DNA of 12,819 bases from Sphaerochaetaceae bacterium (lineage in GTDB: Bacteria > Spirochaetota > Spirochaetia > Sphaerochaetales > Sphaerochaetaceae): positions 1 through 12,819 of the forward strand of contig JAEDOD010000047.1 in assembly GCA_016302165.1 (NCBI GenBank), in the 5' to 3' direction. The notes beneath the pieces are model-generated. The model was not told where the DNA came from, did not search any database, and saw only the letters and a program-made list of their open reading frames with translations. The position numbers were made by a program, and so were the translations under genes. Below are positions 6,735 through 12,819 of this stretch, in pieces. The first letter of the stretch is position 1. Each line of letters begins with the position of its first letter.

Positions 6735-8143
6735 CAGTTCTGATACTCGCACTCTGTAATTGCTTCCTTGAAAGCCTTGTCGATGACTTCGTCGTCATTG
6801 CCCTGAGCGCTAAGAGATCTTGCAAGAAGATTCTGCACCTGGCTTCTGGCTGTTGAGGAGCCGTTGAAGGCTGGGGAAGTATAGTATGCTTCCTGCTGTG
6901 AGAGACATACAGAAGCTGAGAGAGCTGAGATGTAGTCACCTCCATTGGCCTTGGAGACGAACTCTTTGTATACAGGATGGTCTGCAACGCTCTTCAGGAC
7001 AGGAACATAGCCGCTGGTCATGCTGAACTCAGCCTGGAAATCTGTGCTTGTGGTCATGTACTTCACAAAGAGCCAGGATGCTATGACTTCCTGTGGATTT
7101 GACTTATTGAAGATACATACGCTTGGTCCCTGGCTGATAACCTTTGGTCTATCTGGATTAACCTGTGGGATTGTGGCGATTCCAACTTCAAATGGGTAGT
7201 TGCCGTCAGCACCCTTGGTTGGTCTCTGGTGTGTTGCACCGGCACTGGATCCTATGGACATGTAGCTTCTTGTTCCGTTTTCAGCGACGAAGAGGCCGGA
7301 AGTATAAGCGCCATAGAGAGTCTGGGTTGTAAGGTAGCCCTTCTGGTACCAGGACCTGAATCTCTTTACAAACTCCCTGTTGGTTTCGTTGTCGAAGAGA
7401 TAGTGAGGCTCGAGAGCTGAAGTGTATGGAGATTCCAGCTGCTCTGTCATGGTGATGAACCAGTTGCCTTCACTGTCATAGCCAAGTGGAATGCTTGCCG
7501 GGTCTATGGCCTTGATTGCTGCACAGACTTCCTCCATCTCATCCCAGGTTGTGGGGACCTTGATTCCGTTATTATCGAAGAAGGTCTTGTTGTAGTAGAG
7601 GACTTCTGTGGACTTTGACCAAGGAAGAGTATACATGAGACCGTCTCCGAACTGCTTTCCTTCGTTCCAGTAGCCTTCGATGAAGTCTGCCTTCTGAGCC
7701 TCAGTAAGACCCAGAGTCTCTGTGCTGCCGTCAGCCCTTGTCACCACCTCACTGCTTTCGATAAGGTCGTCAAGGGTTGCAACCACTCCTGCCATGTTAT
7801 AGAGGGCCACATGGTCTGGATAGCAGTATGCAATGTTTGGCTGGTTTCCTACAGTGATTTCTGTAGAGATCTGATCCCTTACATCATCGTAGCTTCCAAC
7901 CTGTGTTGCATTTACAGTGATGTTTGGATAGAGAGCATTGAATTCCTCGATATACTGGGCAAGGACTTCAGCAAGATTGCTTCCCATAGTGTGGTAGAAG
8001 GTGATTGTGACGGCACTTCCGTCATATCCTCCCTCTGGAACCTGGAAGGTGGAGGATGCTCCACTCTTCTCCTTTCCGCCTCCGGCAAAGACACTCATTA
8101 CAAGTGCCAGAACCAAAGCCAGGACAACGATAGTTTTCTTCAT
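6734..8143 (-). CDS. ABC transporter solute-binding protein, family 1 (CUT1 type)
   Basis: A 469-residue extracytoplasmic binding protein that would deliver a solute to the two permeases encoded just upstream. The N-terminus is a signal peptide (about 1-20) ending in SVFA, followed by GGGKEK; there is no lipobox Cys, so signal peptidase I cleavage is expected. The mature part begins with ITFYHTMGSNLAEVL and continues with FNALYPNITVNA and VGNQPNIAYCYPDH, the pattern of sugar and glycerol-3-phosphate binders (MalE/UgpB). The YHTMG opening resembles the WHSM of UgpB, but I cannot assign a ligand from this. The ATG at 8143 has a strong AAGGAG 7 bases before it. The gene is last among the transporter genes, whereas binding proteins are usually first, and its stop overlaps the nuclease start. 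Family certain; ligand unknown. Confidence 0.93.
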   Translation of the reverse strand: MKKTIVVLALVLALVMSVFAGGGKEKSGASSTFQVPEGGYDGSAVTITFYHTMGSNLAEVLAQYIEEFNALYPNITVNATQVGSYDDVRDQISTEITVGNQPNIAYCYPDHVALYNMAGVVATLDDLIESSEVVTRADGSTETLGLTEAQKADFIEGYWNEGKQFGDGLMYTLPWSKSTEVLYYNKTFFDNNGIKVPTTWDEMEEVCAAIKAIDPASIPLGYDSEGNWFITMTEQLESPYTSALEPHYLFDNETNREFVKRFRSWYQKGYLTTQTLYGAYTSGLFVAENGTRSYMSIGSSAGATHQRPTKGADGNYPFEVGIATIPQVNPDRPKVISQGPSVCIFNKSNPQEVIASWLFVKYMTTSTDFQAEFSMTSGYVPVLKSVADHPVYKEFVSKANGGDYISALSASVCLSQQEAYYTSPAFNGSSTARSQVQNLLARSLSAQGNDDEVIDKAFKEAITECEYQN

Positions 8144-8178
8144 AATCTTACTCCTTATGATTGATAATCCTATATTAT

Positions 8179-8195
8179 GGTGACTTCACATCACC
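8179..8195 (-). other. Small hairpin at the permease-binding protein junction
   Basis: The minus strand reads GGTGA, a 7-base loop, then TCACC, covering the permease stop codon. There is no T tract, so this is not a terminator. Such hairpins can mark mRNA processing, which would let the binding protein be made in excess, but a 5-bp stem is weak evidence. Confidence 0.25.
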
Positions 8196-9075
8196 CTTTT
8201 ATTCCGCTTCTGGATACGCCCTTCATAATGTATTTCCTGAGAAACACGAATACCAGGAACAGGGGCAGGGACACCAAGGCCACTGCAGCCATCTGTACCG
8301 GATAGTTCACGTCTCCTGTGGTTTCTGTAAAGGCATTTCTCAGACCGTTGGTAATGAGACGGTGGGCCTGGTCGTTGGCAACAAGACGGGGCCATATGTA
8401 GCTGTTCCATGCTCCCATCATTTTTAGGATGGTAATGGATATAAGCGTGGGAAGAGACAGTGGAATCATTACCTTCAAGAGGTATTTCAGGTCTCCGGTT
8501 CCGTCCACCTTGGCCGCCAGATACAGCTCATCCGGTATCTGCATGAAATTCTGCCTTAAAAGATAGATATAGAACACTGAAACCAGGAAAGGCACTATCA
8601 ATACTGTATATGTATTCATCCACCCCAACCTTGTGACAGTGCTGTAGTTGGTGATGGTAAAGAGCTCTCCAGGAATCATCATTGTGGCAAGAAGACCGGC
8701 AAAGAGAATATTCTTTCCCTTGAATTCAAGACGGGCAAAGGCGAAGGCGGAAAGGATTGTGATCACCAGGGAAAGAAGTGTGGATACCACTCCAACGTAG
8801 AGGGTGTTAAGAAAAAGTCGGCCTAGGCTTGCGCTGGTGAAGGCTTCCCTATAGTTTGAGAACATTATTCTACGTGGGAAGAATGTAGGTACGCTCTCTC
8901 TGTATTCATCCAGCGTCTTCAGGGATGAAATCACCATCCAGTAGAATGGGAAAAGGACTATCAAAGCCATTGTCAGAAGAAATGCATACAGCAATACCTG
9001 GACAGTGGCGAAGACCACCTTCTGCCTTAGGGAAGTCTTCTGGATATCTCTTTCATGCATTGTAATAATACTCAT
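8191..9075 (-). CDS. ABC sugar-type permease, MalG/UgpE family
   Basis: A 294-residue inner-membrane permease with about six transmembrane segments. The first is near residues 25-50 (VLLYAFLLTMALIVLFPFYW) and the last near 261-280. The cytoplasmic EAA loop, which docks on the ATPase, is ELYLAAKVDG at 183-192 followed by IPLSLP at 204-209. The C-terminal ending KYIMKGVSRSGIKG is typical of the MalG-like partner. The ATG at 9075 has GGGAGG 5 bases before it. It follows the other permease gene by 11 bases and forms the transmembrane heterodimer with it. Substrate not readable from sequence. Confidence 0.94.
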   Translation of the reverse strand: MSIITMHERDIQKTSLRQKVVFATVQVLLYAFLLTMALIVLFPFYWMVISSLKTLDEYRESVPTFFPRRIMFSNYREAFTSASLGRLFLNTLYVGVVSTLLSLVITILSAFAFARLEFKGKNILFAGLLATMMIPGELFTITNYSTVTRLGWMNTYTVLIVPFLVSVFYIYLLRQNFMQIPDELYLAAKVDGTGDLKYLLKVMIPLSLPTLISITILKMMGAWNSYIWPRLVANDQAHRLITNGLRNAFTETTGDVNYPVQMAAVALVSLPLFLVFVFLRKYIMKGVSRSGIKG

Positions 9076-9086
9076 CCTTCCCTCCC

Positions 9087-10037
9087 TCAGTAGTGGACTC
9101 TTTTCTTGGAGACCTGCATATTGATCAGCGTCACCACAAGAATGATCAGAAATAGAATCAGGGCTGCAGCACTGGCCCTTCCCTGCTTATTGGTGGAGAG
9201 GGCGTCATAGATGAAGCCAACCATTGTATTCAGTCTTCCGCCGTCATCTGCAGGGCCCATCTTCTCACCGAAGATTCCAACAATTGATGTATATTCCTTG
9301 AAGCCTCCGATGAAACCTGTGATGACCACATAGGCAATCATTGGGGAAAGGAGAGGCACTGTAATTCGAAGGAAGATTCTACGCCTGGGAGTTCCGTCCA
9401 CCTTTGCCGCATCGTAGTACTGCCTGTTTATGGACTGAAGGCCTCCTAGAAGCACCAGGATCTTGAAAGGCAGGGCGTTCCAGACTATATAGACTGTCAT
9501 GACAGTGATGTTGGCCAGGTACGAGGAGCCTGCGTTGATCCAGTTTACCCTTCTGCCGCCGAAGAACTCGATTATGTTGTTTATGATTCCTGCTGTGACC
9601 ACTATTTCATTTTCCGTGCCATAGAAGGAGCCTACGATATTGAACATGGCAGCAAATACCATACCGATGGCTATGCTGTTGGTCACATAGGGCAGGAAGA
9701 ATATGGTCTGGAGAGGCTTCTGCAGAAACTTGATGGAATTGAGACACACAGCAATGAGGAGTGCAAGAAAAGTTGAGATAGGTACAGTAAGAATACAGAG
9801 CAATACAGTATTCTTCATGCACTGCAGGAACTTGGGATACTGGATTACGCTTCTGAAGTTCCCTATTCCTAAGGAGAAGGTGGCTCCCCTTACAGCGCTG
9901 AGACCTGAGTAGTTCTCAAGGAAGGCCATACGCACTGTGTTGATTATTGGCCACACTGTAAAGACCAGAAGAAGCAGGATGGCAGGAGATAGATATAGCC
10001 ATGCCTTCCATTTATGCCTGTTTTCAACCATTTCCAT
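9087..10037 (-). CDS. ABC sugar-type permease, MalF/UgpA family
   Basis: A 316-residue permease, partner of the MalG-like one. Transmembrane segments are visible near residues 12-35 (WLYLSPAILLLLVFTVWP), 77-99, 112-133, 175-200, 233-255 and 289-308. The EAA loop reads YYDAAKVDG at 207-215 with VPLLSP at 227-232. The ATG at 10037 has GGAGA about 7 bases before it, lying within the end of the ATPase gene; only 2 bases separate the genes. An ATG two codons downstream is a possible alternative start. The family is clear; length and the single N-terminal helix before the core fit UgpA-type rather than the longer MalF. Confidence 0.94.
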   Translation of the reverse strand: MEMVENRHKWKAWLYLSPAILLLLVFTVWPIINTVRMAFLENYSGLSAVRGATFSLGIGNFRSVIQYPKFLQCMKNTVLLCILTVPISTFLALLIAVCLNSIKFLQKPLQTIFFLPYVTNSIAIGMVFAAMFNIVGSFYGTENEIVVTAGIINNIIEFFGGRRVNWINAGSSYLANITVMTVYIVWNALPFKILVLLGGLQSINRQYYDAAKVDGTPRRRIFLRITVPLLSPMIAYVVITGFIGGFKEYTSIVGIFGEKMGPADDGGRLNTMVGFIYDALSTNKQGRASAAALILFLIILVVTLINMQVSKKRVHY

Positions 10038-10039
10038 AT

Positions 10040-11137
10040 TTATTTCTCCAGTCTGATCCGCTTTTCATCCTCTTTTCTGAAGATGAAAGTCTTGTTTCTC
10101 TTCAGGGAGAAGGATACAGAATCACCATCTCCCACAACGGTCTCAGAAGGGATGATGGCCCTGATCACACTATTTGTGGAAGCAGTGTGGGTGGCTACAA
10201 CCGATACGTCCCGGCCCATCACTTCCACTCCTGTCTTTGAGCAGTGGAGAGGGCCACTATTATCAAGGACAAAGCCTTCAGGTCTTACGCCGACCCATAC
10301 TTCCTGGTCCTCCACTCCTTCAGCTTCCATTACGCAATCTTCTCCGATATATATCTTTCCATTCTCCACTCTTCCGCTGAAGACATTGATTGGAGGAGTT
10401 CCCAGGAACTTTGCTACAAACAGGTTCTCCGGTGAGTCGTATACATCCTGAGGCCTTCCGATCTGCTGGACCACTCCCAGCTTCATGATCACTATTTCAT
10501 CTGAGATGCTCATGGCCTCTTCCTGGTCGTGGGTTACAAATACAGTTGTAATGCCTGTCTCCCTCTGGATTCTTCTAATCTCCTCCCTGGTCTGGAGCCT
10601 TAGCCTTGCATCCAGGTTGCTCAAAGGCTCATCAAGAAGAAGGACCCTCGGCATCTTTACCAGTGCCCTGGCAATGGCCACTCTCTGCTGCTGGCCTCCA
10701 CTGAGCTCGCTGGGCTTTCTATCTAGAAGATTATCGATCTGGACCAGCTTTGCAACCTCAACTGTCCTTTCAAGCATCTCGTTCTTACTTAGCTTGTCAG
10801 GGCCCTTAAGATTCTGGAGAGGGAAAAGGATATTCTGCTTTACAGTAAGGTGAGGATAGAGAGCATAGTTCTGGAATACCAGTCCCACTCCCCTGTTTTC
10901 AGGAGAAAGATTGGTCACATCGTCCTCTCCGAAGAATATTTTTCCTCCAGTAGCCTTCTGAAGGCCCGATATCATATAGAGAGTAGTACTCTTTCCGCAG
11001 CCGCTGGGACCAAGAAGCCCCACAAGCTTTCCATCAGGGATCACGATGGTCATATCATTTACAGCTACAACTTCTTCTCCAGACTTCTTATTTCTGCTGG
11101 GGAACACCTTTGTAAGATTCTCTAGCCTTACTTCCAT
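10040..11137 (-). CDS. ABC importer ATPase, MalK/UgpC/MsmK family
   Basis: A 365-residue ATPase that powers the CUT1 importer at the inner face of the membrane. All nucleotide-binding motifs are intact: Walker A GPSGCGKST at 43-51, Q-loop FQNYALYPHLT (Q89), signature LSGGQQQR at 145-152, Walker B LLLDEP at 166-171 with the D-loop SNLD, and the switch H203 in VTHDQEEAM. The C-terminal part from about residue 250 is the regulatory MOP/TOBE-like domain (VGVRPEGF), usual in this family. I chose the ATG at 11137 because AAGGA lies about 7 bases before it; a TTG at 11158 would add 7 residues and overlap the upstream stop but has no good ribosome site. An ATPase gene first in a CUT1 cluster is not the commonest order. 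The family call is certain; the substrate is not. Confidence 0.96.
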   Translation of the reverse strand: MEVRLENLTKVFPSRNKKSGEEVVAVNDMTIVIPDGKLVGLLGPSGCGKSTTLYMISGLQKATGGKIFFGEDDVTNLSPENRGVGLVFQNYALYPHLTVKQNILFPLQNLKGPDKLSKNEMLERTVEVAKLVQIDNLLDRKPSELSGGQQQRVAIARALVKMPRVLLLDEPLSNLDARLRLQTREEIRRIQRETGITTVFVTHDQEEAMSISDEIVIMKLGVVQQIGRPQDVYDSPENLFVAKFLGTPPINVFSGRVENGKIYIGEDCVMEAEGVEDQEVWVGVRPEGFVLDNSGPLHCSKTGVEVMGRDVSVVATHTASTNSVIRAIIPSETVVGDGDSVSFSLKRNKTFIFRKEDEKRIRLEK

Positions 11138-11154
11138 CTTTCCTTCCTTATCCT

Positions 11155-11919
11155 TCAATAATAGGGATCTCTCTGGGCCCTTTCCTTTCCTTCATTCTTC
11201 ATGGCTTCAAGAAGAGCCTCTTCATTTTCGTATATCATCTGGGATGCGTAATCCACCACACATGTGTCGGAAAGGATACAGTGTATGAGCTGGTTCTTCT
11301 TTGTTGAGAAGAGAAGAATCAGCTGGAAAACCAATATTCCGCACACTACTATTGGGGCCACAATCCCGATTGAGCCCATAAATACCATCATAATGAGATA
11401 GGCAGGTATCATGGTCTCTATGGTGTATTTTCCAAGAATGGCCCTTATAAATAGGGACACTCCGTTTATCTTCACACAGTTGGTCCTCATGACACAGAGA
11501 CCGAATATCTTCTTTCCCACTGTGGTACCGTCATGAAGGAAGAGAGGAATTATGAATTCCCAGATAAGGAAGGCGAAGAAAAGGGATAGAGATAAGGTAA
11601 GCACCATCAGCTGAGACACCACTCCATATGCCTTCATGGCCTCTTCGTCAGCAAGAAGGGCATCGTAGGCCGCGTCATATTGAGCCATGTATTCTTCCCC
11701 GTTTGCCTTATATTCCTCAGCTGAAATACGGAAAGTAATGCCATATTGGTTCTCGTAGGTGGAATAGGCTTCCTCCAGCCTTTGGTTCCAGCTGTCGAAA
11801 CCTGAAATGAGGGAGATTAAATATGAGAATAGGGTTGCGATTATGGCTATGGCTATCAGATCCAGAATAAACGCAGAAATCCTTTTCAGCATAGATGCCT
11901 TCTGAATATCGCCTACCAT
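11155..11919 (-). CDS. RDD-family membrane protein
   Basis: A 254-residue membrane protein of the RDD family, whose members are poorly characterised; some are linked to ion transport. Visible RDD signs are RISAFILDLIAIAII (R and D in the first helix), TTVGKKIFGLCVM before a helix-rich stretch, and the late IHCILSDTCVVD. Helices are near residues 11-34, 92-120, about 160-185 and 190-210. A loop of about 60 residues between helices 1 and 2 is acidic and tyrosine-rich (EEAYSTYENQYG, MAQYDAAYDALLADEEA), longer than in minimal RDD proteins. I chose the ATG at 11919 over an adjacent TTG at 11922 because GGGAGG is 5-6 bases before the ATG but too close to the TTG. It is the first gene after the promoter-like gap and 17 bases before the ATPase gene, so it is probably co-transcribed with the importer. 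Role unknown. Confidence 0.82.
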   Translation of the reverse strand: MVGDIQKASMLKRISAFILDLIAIAIIATLFSYLISLISGFDSWNQRLEEAYSTYENQYGITFRISAEEYKANGEEYMAQYDAAYDALLADEEAMKAYGVVSQLMVLTLSLSLFFAFLIWEFIIPLFLHDGTTVGKKIFGLCVMRTNCVKINGVSLFIRAILGKYTIETMIPAYLIMMVFMGSIGIVAPIVVCGILVFQLILLFSTKKNQLIHCILSDTCVVDYASQMIYENEEALLEAMKNEGKERAQRDPYY

Positions 11920-11942
11920 CAAGCCCTCCCAAACAAGATTAC

Positions 11943-11995
11943 AGAAACATTACCATGTTATAGTAGAAACATAATTTGTGAAAGTAATTTATGTT
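11943..11995. promoter_or_regulatory. Cluster of AACAT/ATGTT half-sites: possible operator
   Basis: AACATAA at 11968-11974 and TTATGTT at 11989-11995 form a perfect 7-bp inverted repeat with centres 21 bp apart, two helical turns. AACAT (11946-11950) and ATGTT (11955-11959) form a second inverted pair. AGAAACAT is repeated directly at 11943 and 11965. The sites surround the candidate -35 and -10 elements. AT-rich DNA produces such matches by chance fairly often. Confidence 0.4.
11955..11982 (-). promoter_or_regulatory. Candidate promoter of the RDD-importer-nuclease operon
   Basis: On the minus strand, TTCACA (11982-11977, 5 of 6 to the -35 consensus) is followed after 16 bases by TAACAT (11960-11955, 4 of 6 to the -10 consensus). 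An overlapping TATAAC (11962-11957, 5 of 6) is a stronger -10 but only 14 bases from the -35. The region is clearly more AT-rich than its surroundings and lies 36 bases before the RDD start codon. Confidence 0.45.
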
Positions 11996-12009
11996 AATTG
12001 AAGAAAAAT

Positions 12010-12819
12010 CTATGAGTGAAAGACTCCGGCAGCATGAAGCACTCTGCTGTTTCTCTCCTCCACTCGGGAGAGATTGAAACCCAAAAGCGAAAGGGATGGA
12101 GCTTTCTCCATTCTCATCAGCCTGATCAGCCTCATGTTCCTTTCCACTTTATCCCAGTTATCCATCAAGCTTCTCCTCAGCCTTTCCGGAATGGGTGCAT
12201 CATCTATCCTTTTCTTCTCTTCATAGTGCCTTACTATATCCCCTGCCCTCTTTTTCCCGATTCCGCTGACTCCTGGGATATTGTCTGACGTGTCTCCCAG
12301 AATAGCCTTGTATAGAACATAGGAGGATGGAGAGAAGCTAAACTCACCATAGAACTTCTCCTTATTCCAGAGCACGCTGGACTTTCCCCTGAATCTCAAT
12401 ACAGACACCCTATCGTCAATCAGCTGGAAGAAATCGCTGTCGAAGGAGGATATGACCACCTCAGCTTCCTTCTTCGCCTCCTCAGACACAGAATAGATCA
12501 AGTCGTCAGCTTCGCTTCCCTCTGAGTACACATACTTTATCTCCATGTAATCCAGGGCTTTCCTTATGTCCTCCTCCTGGGAGAATGGAACCTGGTCTTC
12601 TTCCATATTATCCCAGTCATCCTCCCTCTGGGCCTTATACTGGGGAAACTCCCTTATTCTGTCTTCTGCTCCATCTTTATCGAAAACCACCAGTGCCCTG
12701 GTGGCGCCAGTCACTTTTATTTCCTTTATTACAAAAGAAATGAAGCCAATGGTGCCATGGATCGGTCTTCCGCTTGTCTTTTCCACCACCTTCGGGAGGC
12801 CGTAGAACATCTGAAAGAG
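12010..12819 (-). CDS. 5'-3' exonuclease, FEN/Pol I 5'-nuclease family (5' end cut off)
   Basis: A structure-specific 5' nuclease related to the N-terminal domain of DNA polymerase I, here without a polymerase domain. The frame stays open to the window edge (three codons reading LFQ precede the MFYGLP methionine at 12810), so the true start and the first family motif, an LxDG with a catalytic Asp, lie outside. Numbered from that methionine: FDKDG at 43-47, YKAQR at 58-62, EADD at 100-103, SFDSDFFQL at 122-130, LGDTSDNIPG at 171-180, and the helix-three-turn-helix VSGIGKKRAGDIV at 181-193 that binds duplex DNA. The C-terminus ends soon after the nuclease fold, so it is a stand-alone protein. 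It could serve Okazaki fragment processing or repair. It is separated from the RDD gene by 90 bases with a promoter-like sequence, so it is probably a different transcription unit. Confidence 0.93.
   Translation of the reverse strand, partial: LFQMFYGLPKVVEKTSGRPIHGTIGFISFVIKEIKVTGATRALVVFDKDGAEDRIREFPQYKAQREDDWDNMEEDQVPFSQEEDIRKALDYMEIKYVYSEGSEADDLIYSVSEEAKKEAEVVISSFDSDFFQLIDDRVSVLRFRGKSSVLWNKEKFYGEFSFSPSSYVLYKAILGDTSDNIPGVSGIGKKRAGDIVRHYEEKKRIDDAPIPERLRRSLMDNWDKVERNMRLIRLMRMEKAPSLSLLGFNLSRVEERNSRVLHAAGVFHS

Noticed and set aside
5415..6752. Longer nuclease start at GTG 6752
   Set aside because: It would put six extra residues before a compact MKRIFLF signal peptide and deepen the overlap with the binding-protein gene; the ATG at 6734 gives a TGATG junction. 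The GTG is not fully excluded.
6601..6987. Minus-strand open frame of 128 codons across the binding-protein/nuclease junction
   Set aside because: It is out of frame with two well-supported genes that overlap exactly here; the translation is low-complexity and Ser-rich.
6734..8143. Assignment of the binding protein as UgpB (glycerol-3-phosphate)
   Set aside because: A YHTMG opening resembles UgpB, but ligand-binding residues cannot be checked by eye and no ugpQ-like gene is present.
10014..10451. Plus-strand open frame of 145 codons
   Set aside because: It lies wholly opposite the ATPase and permease start, whose family motifs are intact; its translation is Ser/Pro/Thr-rich without any recognisable domain.
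11998..12025. Terminator after the exonuclease gene
   Set aside because: The minus strand has ATTTTTC after the stop, but only a 4-bp stem (GAGT/ACTC) precedes it, too weak to call.

Overview
All eleven genes lie on the minus strand, so the window reads right to left. The organism is probably a spirochaete (Sphaerochaeta/Treponema-like). The grounds are the solute-binding protein's N-terminus (a signal peptide ending in FAGGGKEK with no lipobox Cys, a style I associate with spirochaetal sugar-binding proteins), lipoproteins with relaxed lipoboxes, and moderate GC with AT-rich intergenic DNA. This is inference from style; no rRNA or other marker gene is present.

Layout in transcription order. 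(1) 12819-12010: the 3' part of a 5'-3' exonuclease (FEN/Pol I 5'-nuclease family), cut by the window edge. (2) 12009-11920: a 90-bp AT-rich gap with a candidate promoter and a cluster of AACAT/ATGTT half-sites. (3) 11919-2745: a tightly packed run of seven genes: an RDD-family membrane protein, a CUT1-type ABC importer (ATPase, two permeases, solute-binding protein), a staphylococcal-nuclease-like lipoprotein with two OB-like domains, and an 884-residue lipoprotein with Ig-like and OB-like domains plus three C-terminal repeats. The nuclease gene overlaps the binding-protein gene by one base (TGATG). A GC-rich hairpin after the 884-residue gene looks like a terminator. (4) 2672-17: two tandem DHH/DHHA1 phosphoesterases (NrnA type) and the nucleotidase SurE, each joined to the next by an ATGA overlap.

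Taken together the genes suggest nucleic-acid use. A surface nuclease and a probable binding partner would cut extracellular DNA or RNA, an importer in the same transcription unit would take up a product, and two NrnA-like enzymes plus SurE could take oligonucleotides to nucleotides and nucleosides inside the cell. The individual family calls are firm. The link between nuclease and importer is inferred from gene order and overlap, and the importer's substrate is unknown. No tRNA, rRNA, CRISPR array, insertion sequence or phage gene was seen. No gap without a gene is longer than 100 bases.
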